Part shown: positions 1 through 8,824 of the stretch, in pieces
How the letters are laid out: every line of letters begins with the position of its first letter
Numbering within the stretch: the first letter of the stretch is position 1
Assembly (NCBI RefSeq): GCF_000313755.1
Contig: NZ_AMZB01000125.1
Span: 1-39,778, forward strand
Source of the DNA: Pseudomonas nitroreducens TX1
GTDB taxonomy: Bacteria; Pseudomonadota; Gammaproteobacteria; Pseudomonadales; Pseudomonadaceae
DNA length: 39,778 nt
Reading direction: 5' to 3'
Position numbers and translations under genes: made by a program
The notes under the pieces: model-generated
Told to the model about the DNA's origin: nothing
The model's database searches: none
What the model saw: only the letters and a program-made list of their open reading frames with translations

Positions 1-43
1 GGCCGGCGCGCGCCATGTTTCAGAAGATCAGGGCATCAGAGGA

Positions 44-1051
44 TCAGAGTGCCTCGACGAAACGCGCGTCGATGGCCTGCGCCGGGCTGACCGGTTGTTG
101 CAGGATGCCGGCTTCGCTGGCGGCCTTCTGGATGTGCTCGAAGGAGCCTTTCTGGAAGGCGCCCTTCAGCTCCGCCTGGTTTTCCTTCACCGAGTAGAAG
201 TGCACGCCATCAAAGGCGCTGGCCAGCTCGGCCTCGTCGGCGCCCACGCCCTTGGCAATGGCGGCGCGGCCTTCGGCCTTCTGCTCGTTGAAGTGTTTCA
301 GGCCGGCTTCCCAGCTCTTGATCAGCGCCAGCACCTGGCCGGGACGCTCCTTGAGCACCTCGTCGCGCACCACGAACACGTCGCTGATGATGCCTGGGTC
401 ATCCGAGCCCTTGTACAGCAGGTTGACCTTCGGGTTCTGCTGCTTGGCGGCGGACAGGTACGGCTCGTAGGTCACGGCGGCCGGCACTTGCCCTGCGATC
501 AGGGCGCTGCCGGCGTTGGCGGCGGGCATCGGCACCGGCTGCACGTCGGCGATGGTCAGGCCGGCCTTGCGCAGGGCGCTGTGCAGGAGGATGTCGCTGG
601 TGGTGCCTTCCTCGTAGGCTACCTGCTTGCCCTTGAGGTCGGTCAGGGTCTTGATCGACGGGTCGACTATCAGCGCGTCGGCACTGGTGCTCTGGTCCAG
701 CAGCAGGACGATCTTCACCGGCAGGCCGGCGGCGACCATGGCCATGGCAGTGTGGGTGGCGAGGTTGCCGCCGTCGATCTGGCCGCTGGCCAGGGCGGCG
801 TTCATGTCCTTGTCTTCGGTGAAATTGACCAGTTCGACCTGCTCCAGGCCGTTGGCCTTGAAGGCGCCGGCCTGTTCGGCGACATACCACTGGCCGTAGC
901 CCAGCCAGGGCTGCATGCCCATCTTGAAGCTGCCGGCCTCGGGCTTGATGTCGGCCTTGATCGGTGCGGCGTGCGCGGCGCCGGCCAGCAGCAGGCTGGT
1001 ACAGGCGGCCATGGCCAATTGGCGCAGCGTGGATGCGAAGGTGGTGTGCAT
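44..1051 (-). CDS. NitT/TauT-family ABC transporter substrate-binding protein
   Basis: A 335-aa periplasmic solute-binding protein of the nitrate/sulfonate/taurine (SsuA/TauA-like) type. Residues 1-28 form a signal peptide ending AAHA. The mature start contains GMQPWLGYGQWYVAEQAG, typical of this family, where an early aromatic stretch contacts the ligand. A good Shine-Dalgarno (GGGGAGAG) precedes the ATG. The permease and ATPase that would complete a transporter are not upstream. They could lie beyond the left edge, because the gene reads toward it; a minus-strand ATG at 16 just after the stop could begin the next gene, but too little is visible to call it. The ligand (sulfonate, thiamine precursor, nitrate, etc.) cannot be told from the sequence. 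Confidence 0.85.
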   Translation of the reverse strand: MHTTFASTLRQLAMAACTSLLLAGAAHAAPIKADIKPEAGSFKMGMQPWLGYGQWYVAEQAGAFKANGLEQVELVNFTEDKDMNAALASGQIDGGNLATHTAMAMVAAGLPVKIVLLLDQSTSADALIVDPSIKTLTDLKGKQVAYEEGTTSDILLHSALRKAGLTIADVQPVPMPAANAGSALIAGQVPAAVTYEPYLSAAKQQNPKVNLLYKGSDDPGIISDVFVVRDEVLKERPGQVLALIKSWEAGLKHFNEQKAEGRAAIAKGVGADEAELASAFDGVHFYSVKENQAELKGAFQKGSFEHIQKAASEAGILQQPVSPAQAIDARFVEAL

Positions 1052-1118
1052 GGTCTCTCCCCGGTCATTGTTCTGATGCAGTCAGCCTGCAAGATCGGCG
1101 GGGAGCAGCGTAGGCCCA

Positions 1119-1137
1119 TGCCCGCCGTGGGCGGGCA
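1119..1137. other. 8-bp perfect hairpin between thioesterase and binding-protein genes
   Basis: Arms at 1119-1126 and 1130-1137 with a 3-nt loop. It lies downstream of the thioesterase stop and upstream of the binding-protein gene, both on the minus strand. No T-run follows on either strand, so it is not a standard intrinsic terminator. The rest of the 179-bp gap holds only the binding-protein ribosome site that I can recognise. Confidence 0.4.
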
Positions 1138-1230
1138 CAGGCTCACATTCAATCGACGCAAATGCAAAGGTTTTCACCGCCGTTCGGCGTGGCTCCGGGC
1201 ACGCAGGCAATCACCCTCGCGCATCCGCGA

Positions 1231-1638
1231 TCAGGGCTGCGGGATGGCGTCGTCCTTGAACTGGTCCTTGATGTACTTGATTTCGGTGCGACCGTGGGGC
1301 GCCGGCTGGCCGTCCGGGCCGATGTTGACGAAGACCATCTTGTCGACCGTGAGGATGCTCTTGCGGGTGATCTTGTTGCGCACTTCGCAGGTCAGGGTGA
1401 TCGAGGTGCGACCGAACTCGGTGGCAGTGATGCCCAGCTCGATGATGTCGCCCTGGCGCGCGGAACTGACGAAGTTGATCTCCGAGATGAACTTGGTGAC
1501 CACACGCTGGTTGCCCAGCTGCACGATGGCGTAGATCGCCGCTTCTTCGTCGATCCACTTCAGAAGGCTGCCGCCGAACAGGGTGCCATTCGGGTTGAGG
1601 TCTTCAGGCTTGACCCATTTGCGGGTATGGAAATTCAT
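1231..1638 (-). CDS. acyl-CoA thioesterase, YciA-like hotdog fold
   Basis: A 135-aa single-hotdog-domain protein expected to hydrolyse acyl-CoA to free acid plus CoA in the cytoplasm. The segment NPNGTLFGGSLLKWIDEEAA carries the family's N-x-x-G-x-x-F/h-G-G motif followed by the acidic catalytic Asp. The core strands (NFVSSARQGDIIELG) also fit the YciA/BFIT group. Length is typical for a one-domain thioesterase working as a multimer. The Shine-Dalgarno AAGGAG sits about 6 nt before the ATG. It lies between the binding protein and gcdR, 179 bp and 104 bp away, so it is probably its own transcription unit. Substrate chain length cannot be predicted. Confidence 0.85.
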   Translation of the reverse strand: MNFHTRKWVKPEDLNPNGTLFGGSLLKWIDEEAAIYAIVQLGNQRVVTKFISEINFVSSARQGDIIELGITATEFGRTSITLTCEVRNKITRKSILTVDKMVFVNIGPDGQPAPHGRTEIKYIKDQFKDDAIPQP

Positions 1639-1742
1639 GGAAGCTCCTTCTTGGGAGGTTGCGCCTCGTGAGCGCGATGACGGGAAAAGCCCGCCGGCTA
1701 TGCAAGTCTGGCCCGGACTGCCGCTGCCCAGCCTGCCCTGGC

Positions 1743-2651
1743 TCAGCCAAGGCCCGCTTCGGCGCGGTATCGCGCGGCTTCATCCACCAGCCAGTCGCGG
1801 AAGGCACCCAGGGTCGCCGACTCCACCTTGCGTTCGGGAATCATCAGGTAATAGGCATTTTCGCTCAAATAGGCATGTTGCATCGGCACGATCAGCCGGC
1901 CGTCGGCCAGCTCCTGCTGGATCAGCATCGGCGGGATCAGCGCCACCCCCATGCCATGCATGGCCGCCTGGGCGAGCATGGAGAACAGCTCGTAGCGGGT
2001 ACCGCTCATGTCGTGCGCCACGCTCATGCCCAGCGAGCCGAACCACTGGCGCCAGGCGTAGGGCCGGGTGGTCTGCTGCATCAGCGGCAGCTCGGCGATC
2101 TGCGCGGCCGACAGTTCCCGGCGGTCACCCAGCAGCTCGGGGCTGCATACCGGCACCGGGTTCTCGTGCATGAGGAAGTTGGCCACCGTGCCGGACCACA
2201 CCCCGTCGCCGAAATACAGCGCGGCGTCGAACTCGGTGTCGGCGAAGAGGAAGGGCCGGGTGCGGTTGGTCAGGTTGACCGTGACTTCCGGATGCAGGCG
2301 CTTGAAGTCCTTCAATCGCGGCAGCAGCCACTGGGTCGCGAAGGTCGGCACTACCGCCAGCTCCAGCGTACCGCCGCCCTGCTGGCCCATCACCGCCAGG
2401 GTGTCGCGCTCCACGGCGTCCAGGCGCTGGGCGACGCGGCGGCTGTAGTTGAGCCCCGCCTCGGTCAGTTTCACCCCCCGTCGCGAGCGACGAAACAGCT
2501 CGACGCCAAGGAACTCCTCCAGCGTGGCGATCTGCCGGCAGATCGCGCTCTGGGTCAGCGACAGCTCGTCGGCAGCCTTGGTGAAGCTCTCGTGACGGGC
2601 AGCGGATTCGAAGGCCACCAGCGCCGCGGTGGTCGGGATCTTGCGTCGCAT
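1743..2651 (-). CDS. gcdR: LysR-family regulator of glutarate catabolism
   Basis: A 302-aa LysR-type activator of the GcvA-like subgroup. The N-terminal winged helix-turn-helix spans about residues 5-64 (FTKAADELSLTQSAICRQIA), followed by a substrate-binding domain from about residue 90. It is divergent from gcdH with a 229-bp intergenic region between starts, the arrangement of P. aeruginosa gcdR-gcdH, where GcdR activates gcdH for glutarate/lysine use (established). Identification rests on domain plus synteny. The effector is inferred to be glutarate. Confidence 0.87.
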   Translation of the reverse strand: MRRKIPTTAALVAFESAARHESFTKAADELSLTQSAICRQIATLEEFLGVELFRRSRRGVKLTEAGLNYSRRVAQRLDAVERDTLAVMGQQGGGTLELAVVPTFATQWLLPRLKDFKRLHPEVTVNLTNRTRPFLFADTEFDAALYFGDGVWSGTVANFLMHENPVPVCSPELLGDRRELSAAQIAELPLMQQTTRPYAWRQWFGSLGMSVAHDMSGTRYELFSMLAQAAMHGMGVALIPPMLIQQELADGRLIVPMQHAYLSENAYYLMIPERKVESATLGAFRDWLVDEAARYRAEAGLG

Positions 2652-2743
2652 CGAATGCCTCTTCGGAATATCGTGATGCGCAGAATTCGCCAGGAAAACC
2701 CTTTACACAGGCTATTCGAGCAAATAATCGCAGTCACCTGGCA

Positions 2744-2756
2744 GTTACGGAGTAAC
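2744..2756. promoter_or_regulatory. short inverted repeat in the gcdR-gcdH intergenic region
   Basis: GTTAC-N3-GTAAC, a perfect 5-bp inverted repeat about 90 bp upstream of gcdR and 125 bp upstream of gcdH. Its place between divergent genes would suit a GcdR operator. The spacing is not the usual T-N11-A of LysR sites, so this is only a candidate. Confidence 0.3.
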
Positions 2757-2787
2757 AAAATAGCACAACAGCGTGCGAATTAGTCGG

Positions 2788-2817
2788 TTGCCCCGCTTCC
2801 CGACGGCTGACTAGGAT
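2788..2817 (+). promoter_or_regulatory. possible gcdH promoter (-35/-10)
   Basis: TTGCCC and TAGGAT with an 18-bp spacer, 63 bp before the gcdH start. The -35 keeps TTG and the -10 keeps TA...T. Such weak matches are common in GC-rich DNA and would fit an activator-dependent promoter. Confidence 0.3.
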
Positions 2818-2880
2818 GGCCCACACCGAGCCCGCCTAGACTTGTGCGGGTCATTCACTGTCTGCGTTAGAGGTTTCTCC

Positions 2881-4062
2881 ATGGCGACCAAAGCAAGCTT
2901 CAACTGGGAAGATCCGCTGCTGCTGGATCAGCAACTCACCGAAGAAGAGCGCATGGTGCGTGACAGCGCCCAGCAGTTCGCCCAGGACAAGCTGGCCCCG
3001 CGCGTGCTGGAAGCCTTCCGCCATGAGCAGACCGACCCGGCGATCTTCCGCGAGATGGGCGAAACCGGCCTGCTCGGCGCGACCATTCCCGAACAATACG
3101 GCGGCAGCGGCCTGAACTATGTGTGCTACGGCCTGATCGCCCGTGAAATCGAGCGCATCGACTCCGGCTACCGCTCGATGATGAGCGTGCAGTCCTCCCT
3201 GGTGATGGTGCCGATCAACGAATTCGGCAACGAAGCCACCAAGCAGAAATACCTGCCGAAACTCGCCAGCGGCGAATACATCGGCTGCTTCGGCCTGACC
3301 GAGCCGGACCACGGCTCCGACCCGGGCTCGATGATCACCCGCGCCAAGAAAGTCGACGGCGGCTACCGCCTGACCGGCGCCAAGATGTGGATCACCAACA
3401 GCCCGATCGCCGACGTCTTCGTGGTCTGGGCCAAGGACGACGAAGGCCAGATCCGCGGCTTCGTCCTCGAGAAAGGCTGGGAAGGCCTGTCCGCCCCGGC
3501 GATCCACGGCAAGGTCGGCCTGCGCGCCTCGATCACCGGCGAGATCGTGATGAACAACGTGTTCGTCCCCGAGGAAAACGCCTTCCCCGACGTGCGCGGC
3601 CTGCGCGGTCCATTCACCTGCCTGAACTCCGCCCGCTACGGCATCTCCTGGGGTGCCCTGGGCGCCGCCGAAGCCTGCTGGCACACCGCTCGCCAGTACA
3701 CCCTGGACCGCAAGCAGTTCGGCCGCCCGCTGGCCGCCAACCAGCTGATCCAGAAGAAACTGGCCGACATGCAGACCGACATCACCCTCGCCCTGCAAGG
3801 CTGCCTGCGCCTGGGCCGGATGAAGGACGAAGGCACTGCCGCCGTCGAAATCACCTCGATCATGAAGCGCAACAGCTGCGGCAAGGCCCTGGACATCGCC
3901 CGCATGGCCCGCGACATGCTCGGCGGCAACGGCATCTCCGACGAGTTCGGCGTTGCTCGCCACTTGGTCAACCTGGAAGTGGTGAACACCTATGAAGGTA
4001 CCCACGACGTCCACGCGCTGATCCTCGGCCGCGCACAGACCGGCATCCAGGCGTTCTTCTAA
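2881..4062 (+). CDS. gcdH: glutaryl-CoA dehydrogenase
   Basis: A 393-aa acyl-CoA dehydrogenase family flavoenzyme that oxidises and decarboxylates glutaryl-CoA to crotonyl-CoA, the step linking lysine/glutarate breakdown to beta-oxidation. The N-terminal segment [20 protein letters not shown] is typical of GcdH. The FAD-binding beta-domain has [16 protein letters not shown]. The catalytic base is Glu372 in [19 protein letters not shown], the position of the human GCDH catalytic Glu. I chose the ATG at 2881 (MATKASF) over an in-frame start 39 nt upstream because GAGGT lies at a normal distance and the family N-terminus starts here. gcdG follows 136 bp downstream, so the two probably form one unit. 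Confidence 0.96.
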   Translation: MATKASFNWEDPLLLDQQLTEEERMVRDSAQQFAQDKLAPRVLEAFRHEQTDPAIFREMGETGLLGATIPEQYGGSGLNYVCYGLIAREIERIDSGYRSMMSVQSSLVMVPINEFGNEATKQKYLPKLASGEYIGCFGLTEPDHGSDPGSMITRAKKVDGGYRLTGAKMWITNSPIADVFVVWAKDDEGQIRGFVLEKGWEGLSAPAIHGKVGLRASITGEIVMNNVFVPEENAFPDVRGLRGPFTCLNSARYGISWGALGAAEACWHTARQYTLDRKQFGRPLAANQLIQKKLADMQTDITLALQGCLRLGRMKDEGTAAVEITSIMKRNSCGKALDIARMARDMLGGNGISDEFGVARHLVNLEVVNTYEGTHDVHALILGRAQTGIQAFF

Positions 4063-4198
4063 GCGCCCAGCGCCAGCCCGACGCTCATCAGGAGCCGGGT
4101 TGGCGACCGTTTTACCTCTCGCCCGAGAGGCCCCGGGGAGGACCGTGGCGTCCCCGCACTGCGCCCTCCCCGCCCCACTTCACGTTGCAGGTGATTGC

Positions 4199-5422
4199 AT
4201 GTCCGGCGCCCTTTCGCACATCCGTGTCCTCGACCTCTCCCGCGTTCTCGCCGGCCCCTGGGCCGGGCAGATCCTCGCCGACCTCGGCGCGGAAGTGATC
4301 AAGATCGAGCGTCCCGGCAGCGGCGACGACACCCGCGCCTGGGGCCCGCCGTTCCTCAAGGACGCGGAGGGCCGCGACACCAGCGAAGCGGCGTATTACC
4401 TGTCGGCGAACCGCAACAAGAAATCCCTGACCATCGATTTCACCCAGCCCGAGGGCCAGCGCCTGGTGCGCGAGCTCGCCGCCAAGGCCGACATCGTGCT
4501 GGAGAACTTCAAGGTCGGCGGTCTGAAAGCCTACGGCCTGGATTACGAGTCGCTGAAAGCGCTCAACCCGAAGCTGATCTACTGCTCGATCACCGGCTTC
4601 GGCCAGTTCGGCCCCTACGCCAAGCGCGCCGGCTACGACTTCATGATCCAGGGCCTGGGCGGCCTGATGAGCCTGACCGGGCGCTCCGACGCCGAGGAAG
4701 GCGCCGGCCCGGTAAAAGTCGGCGTGGCGCTGACCGACATCCTCACCGGCCTGTACTCCTCCACCGCGATCCTGGCCGCCCTGGCCCACCGTGACGTCAG
4801 CGGCATCGGCCAGCACATCGATATGGCGCTGCTGGACGTGCAGGTCGCCTGCCTGGCCAACCAGACCCTGAACTACCTGACCACCGGCAAGCCCCCGCGT
4901 CGCCTGGGCAACGCGCACCCGAACATCGTGCCGTACCAGGACTTCCCCACCGCCGATGGCGACCTCATCCTTACCGTCGGCAACGACGGCCAGTTCCGCA
5001 AGTTCGCCGAACTGGCGGGCCACCCGGAATGGGCCACCGACGAGCGCTTCGCCACCAACCAGGCGCGCGTGGCGCACCGCGATGTGCTGATCCCGCTGAT
5101 CCGCCAGGCCACCGTGATGCGCACCACCGCCGAATGGATCGCGGTGCTGGAACAGGCCAGCGTGCCCTGCGGCCCGATCAACGACCTGGCGCAGGTCTTC
5201 GCCGACCCGCAGGTGATCGCCCGCGGCCTGCGCGTGGACCTGCCGCACCCGCTGGCCGGCACAGTGCCGCAGGTGGCCAGCCCGATCCGCCTGTCCGAGA
5301 CGCCGGTGGAGTACCGCAACGCTCCGCCGACCCTGGGCCAGCACACGCAGGAAATCCTCGAAGGCGTGCTGGGCCTGGACCAGGCCGCCATCGGCAAACT
5401 CCGCGATTCAGGCGTCATCTAA
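4199..5422 (+). CDS. gcdG: class III CoA-transferase, succinyl-CoA:glutarate type
   Basis: A 407-aa CaiB/formyl-CoA transferase family protein that should activate glutarate to glutaryl-CoA with succinyl-CoA, feeding GcdH next door. The N-terminus (SHIRVLDLSRVLAGPWAGQ) and DLGAEVIKIERPG are family hallmarks. Asp180 in GVALTDILTG aligns with the catalytic Asp of class III transferases, which forms the aspartyl-CoA anhydride. The open frame extends 33 codons upstream, but that stretch is non-conserved and the family start is the ATG at 4199. The assignment to glutarate comes from linkage to gcdH/gcdR; the fold itself is certain. Confidence 0.9.
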   Translation: MSGALSHIRVLDLSRVLAGPWAGQILADLGAEVIKIERPGSGDDTRAWGPPFLKDAEGRDTSEAAYYLSANRNKKSLTIDFTQPEGQRLVRELAAKADIVLENFKVGGLKAYGLDYESLKALNPKLIYCSITGFGQFGPYAKRAGYDFMIQGLGGLMSLTGRSDAEEGAGPVKVGVALTDILTGLYSSTAILAALAHRDVSGIGQHIDMALLDVQVACLANQTLNYLTTGKPPRRLGNAHPNIVPYQDFPTADGDLILTVGNDGQFRKFAELAGHPEWATDERFATNQARVAHRDVLIPLIRQATVMRTTAEWIAVLEQASVPCGPINDLAQVFADPQVIARGLRVDLPHPLAGTVPQVASPIRLSETPVEYRNAPPTLGQHTQEILEGVLGLDQAAIGKLRDSGVI

Positions 5423-5463
5423 GCCTCCTGACAACCGGCACCCGCGCCCTGCGAGTGCCCAAC

Positions 5464-5526
5464 GATCCCCGCGACGACGCCCGCGCCAGGGTTTTCACGG
5501 CCCCTGGCGCGGGCGCGACGGGGATC
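5464..5526. repeat. large GC-rich hairpin downstream of gcdG
   Basis: A 13-bp perfect inner stem (5479-5491 with 5502-5514, 10-nt loop) plus an outer 7-bp stem (5464-5470 with 5520-5526), so nearly the whole 63 nt can fold. It lies 41 nt after the gcdG stop and just before the ahcY promoter. There is no T-run, so intrinsic termination is uncertain. It could insulate the two units or protect the gcdG 3' end. Confidence 0.6.
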
Positions 5527-5564
5527 CCGGCCGCGATCCACTGCGCGAACGCGACCAAAAGTCT

Positions 5565-5592
5565 TTGGCTTGTCATGCGCCATGGCTATAAT
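5565..5592 (+). promoter_or_regulatory. ahcY sigma-70 promoter
   Basis: A perfect -10 TATAAT at 5587-5592 and TTGGCT at 5565-5570 with a 16-bp spacer. The start site would be near 5599, giving a leader of about 175 nt that contains the complete SAH riboswitch. Confidence 0.72.
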
Positions 5593-5608
5593 CCGCAGGC
5601 TTCACTAA

Positions 5609-7183
<1,575 letters not shown>

Positions 7184-7192
7184 TGTACCAGG

Positions 7193-7221
7193 GGGCAGAC
7201 GAGCAATCGTCTGCCCTCTTT
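7193..7221 (+). terminator. intrinsic terminator after ahcY
   Basis: A 10-bp perfect stem (7193-7202 with 7207-7216), GCAA tetraloop, then TCTTT. It begins 10 nt after the ahcY stop. The T-tract is weak, so partial read-through into the HD gene (start 16 nt later) is likely. Confidence 0.8.
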
Positions 7222-7236
7222 GCCATCTGGTGCCCC

Positions 7237-7767
7237 ATGGATCTGCAGGACAGCTATAACGAAGCATGGCTCTTCGCCGCCAGCGCTCATGCGGGGCAGA
7301 CCCTCACCGCCTCGACACTGCCCTATGCGGTCCATCTGGCGATGGTCGCCAACGAAGTGATGGCGGCCGACCGCGAAGCGCCCATCCAGCGCCTGGCGGA
7401 GACTGTCCAGATTGCCCTGCTGCACGACGTGCTCGAAGACACACCGGTGCCCTTCGACGAACTGCAAATGCGTTTTGGCGAGTTTGTCGCCGAAGGCGCC
7501 CAGCACCTGAGCAAGGTGGTGAATGGCGAGAAGCTGCCGTTCGACATCTACCTCGAAAGGCTGGCGACCGGCGCGCCGCAGTATGCGATCGTCAAGCTGT
7601 GCGACCGGACCACCAACCTGCTACCGCCACCCTCGACCTGGGCGCGGAGCAAGATCGCCGACTACCACGCGGAGTCGCAGCGCATCCTGGACGCCCTCGG
7701 CCATGCGCACGAGCCCAGCGCCGAGCGGCTACGCACGAAGATAGACAACTACCGCCGTTACTTCTGA
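7237..7767 (+). CDS. HD-domain phosphohydrolase, RelA/SpoT-hydrolase-like
   Basis: A 176-aa protein that is essentially one HD domain of the (p)ppGpp-hydrolase type found in SpoT and Mesh1-like small alarmone hydrolases. Motifs in order: HAGQT...LPYAVH (first metal His and the P-h-x-x-H element), LLHDVLEDT (HD dyad plus the following Glu-Asp), and KLCDRTTNL matching KL(A/S)DRxxN. No synthetase, TGS or ACT domain is present. Start chosen at 7237 (MDLQDSYNEAW); an alternative in-frame ATG at 7183 would overlap the terminator. Its place between ahcY and metF is also seen in PAO1 (around PA0431, recalled). Substrate is unproven; ppGpp hydrolysis is inferred from motif similarity. Confidence 0.78.
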   Translation: MDLQDSYNEAWLFAASAHAGQTLTASTLPYAVHLAMVANEVMAADREAPIQRLAETVQIALLHDVLEDTPVPFDELQMRFGEFVAEGAQHLSKVVNGEKLPFDIYLERLATGAPQYAIVKLCDRTTNLLPPPSTWARSKIADYHAESQRILDALGHAHEPSAERLRTKIDNYRRYF

Positions 7768-7821
7768 AGTCGACGGCACATACCGGCAGCCACGCGATGA
7801 CGGGGCGCCGAAGGAACGACC

Positions 7822-8670
7822 ATGAGTCAGAAAGAACGCCGTTTCAGCTTCGAGTTCTTCCCCGCCAAGACCGAAGCCGGCCATGAAAAACTGCTGGCCA
7901 CCGCGCGCCAGCTGGCTGCGAAAAAGCCCGACTTCTTCTCCTGCACCTACGGTGCCGGCGGCTCCACTCGCGACCGCACCCTGACCACCGTGCTGCAGCT
8001 GGACGGCGAAGTGCAGGTACCGACCGCACCGCACCTTTCCTGCGTCGGCGACACCAAGGGCGAACTGCGCGCCCTGCTGGCCCACTACAAGGATGCCGGC
8101 ATCCGCCGTATCGTCGCCCTGCGCGGCGACCTGCCCTCGGGCATGGGCATGGCCAGCGGCGAGCTGCGCTACGCCAACGAACTGGTGGAATTCATCCGCA
8201 CCGAAACCGGCGACCACTTCCACATCGAAGTTGCCGCCTATCCGGAAGTTCACCCGCAAGCGCGCAATTTCGAGGATGATCTGGCGAATTTCGTGCGCAA
8301 GGTCAAAGCCGGCGCCGACTCTGCCATCACACAATACTTCTTCAACGCTGACAGCTACTTCCATTTTGTCGAGCGTGCGGAGAAACTCGGTGTCAGCATT
8401 CCGGTCGTACCGGGTATCATGCCGATCACCAACTACACCAAACTGGCCCGCTTCTCCGACGCCTGTGGCGCGGAAATCCCTCGTTGGGTTCGCAAGCAGC
8501 TGGAAGCCTACGGCGACGACATCGCCAGCATCCAGGCCTTTGGTGAGCAGGTCATCACCGACATGTGCGAACGCCTCCTCGAGGGCGGCGCACCCGGTCT
8601 GCATTTCTACACCCTGAACCAGGCTGAACCCAGCCTGGCGCTCTGGAACAACCTCAAGCTCCCCCGCTGA
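7822..8670 (+). CDS. metF: methylenetetrahydrofolate reductase
   Basis: A 282-aa FAD-dependent TIM-barrel enzyme that reduces 5,10-methylene-THF to 5-methyl-THF, the methyl donor for homocysteine remethylation. The N-terminus FSFEFFPAKTEAG holds the catalytic Glu (Glu11 here, equivalent to E. coli Glu28). SCTYGAGGSTRDRT, ALRGDLP and the C-terminal GAPGLHFYTLN are MetF signatures. The start has AAGGAAC 8 nt upstream. Homocysteine made by AhcY is the partner substrate of the next step, so the two neighbours feed the same cycle. Confidence 0.97.
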   Translation: MSQKERRFSFEFFPAKTEAGHEKLLATARQLAAKKPDFFSCTYGAGGSTRDRTLTTVLQLDGEVQVPTAPHLSCVGDTKGELRALLAHYKDAGIRRIVALRGDLPSGMGMASGELRYANELVEFIRTETGDHFHIEVAAYPEVHPQARNFEDDLANFVRKVKAGADSAITQYFFNADSYFHFVERAEKLGVSIPVVPGIMPITNYTKLARFSDACGAEIPRWVRKQLEAYGDDIASIQAFGEQVITDMCERLLEGGAPGLHFYTLNQAEPSLALWNNLKLPR

Positions 8671-8824
8671 GGATCATTGCTCCGGGCTTACCGTCCGCGA
8701 TCCCGGCCAGCGCAACGCCGGAGTATCGTGGACGGGGTGCTTCCAGCCACCGGCTGAGCGCTCGCCCCGAGCCTGAAATCACGCGCCCTCGAGCCGGCAG
8801 GTCGCCGGCCTACAGGAACCCCGC

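Noticed and set aside
95..1534. 479-codon plus-strand open frame
   Set aside because: It runs antisense through the binding-protein and thioesterase genes and lacks recognisable domains; long antisense frames are common in GC-rich genes.
2744..2756. GTTAC-N3-GTAAC as a definite GcdR operator
   Set aside because: Spacing does not fit T-N11-A and short palindromes arise by chance; kept only as a low-confidence site.
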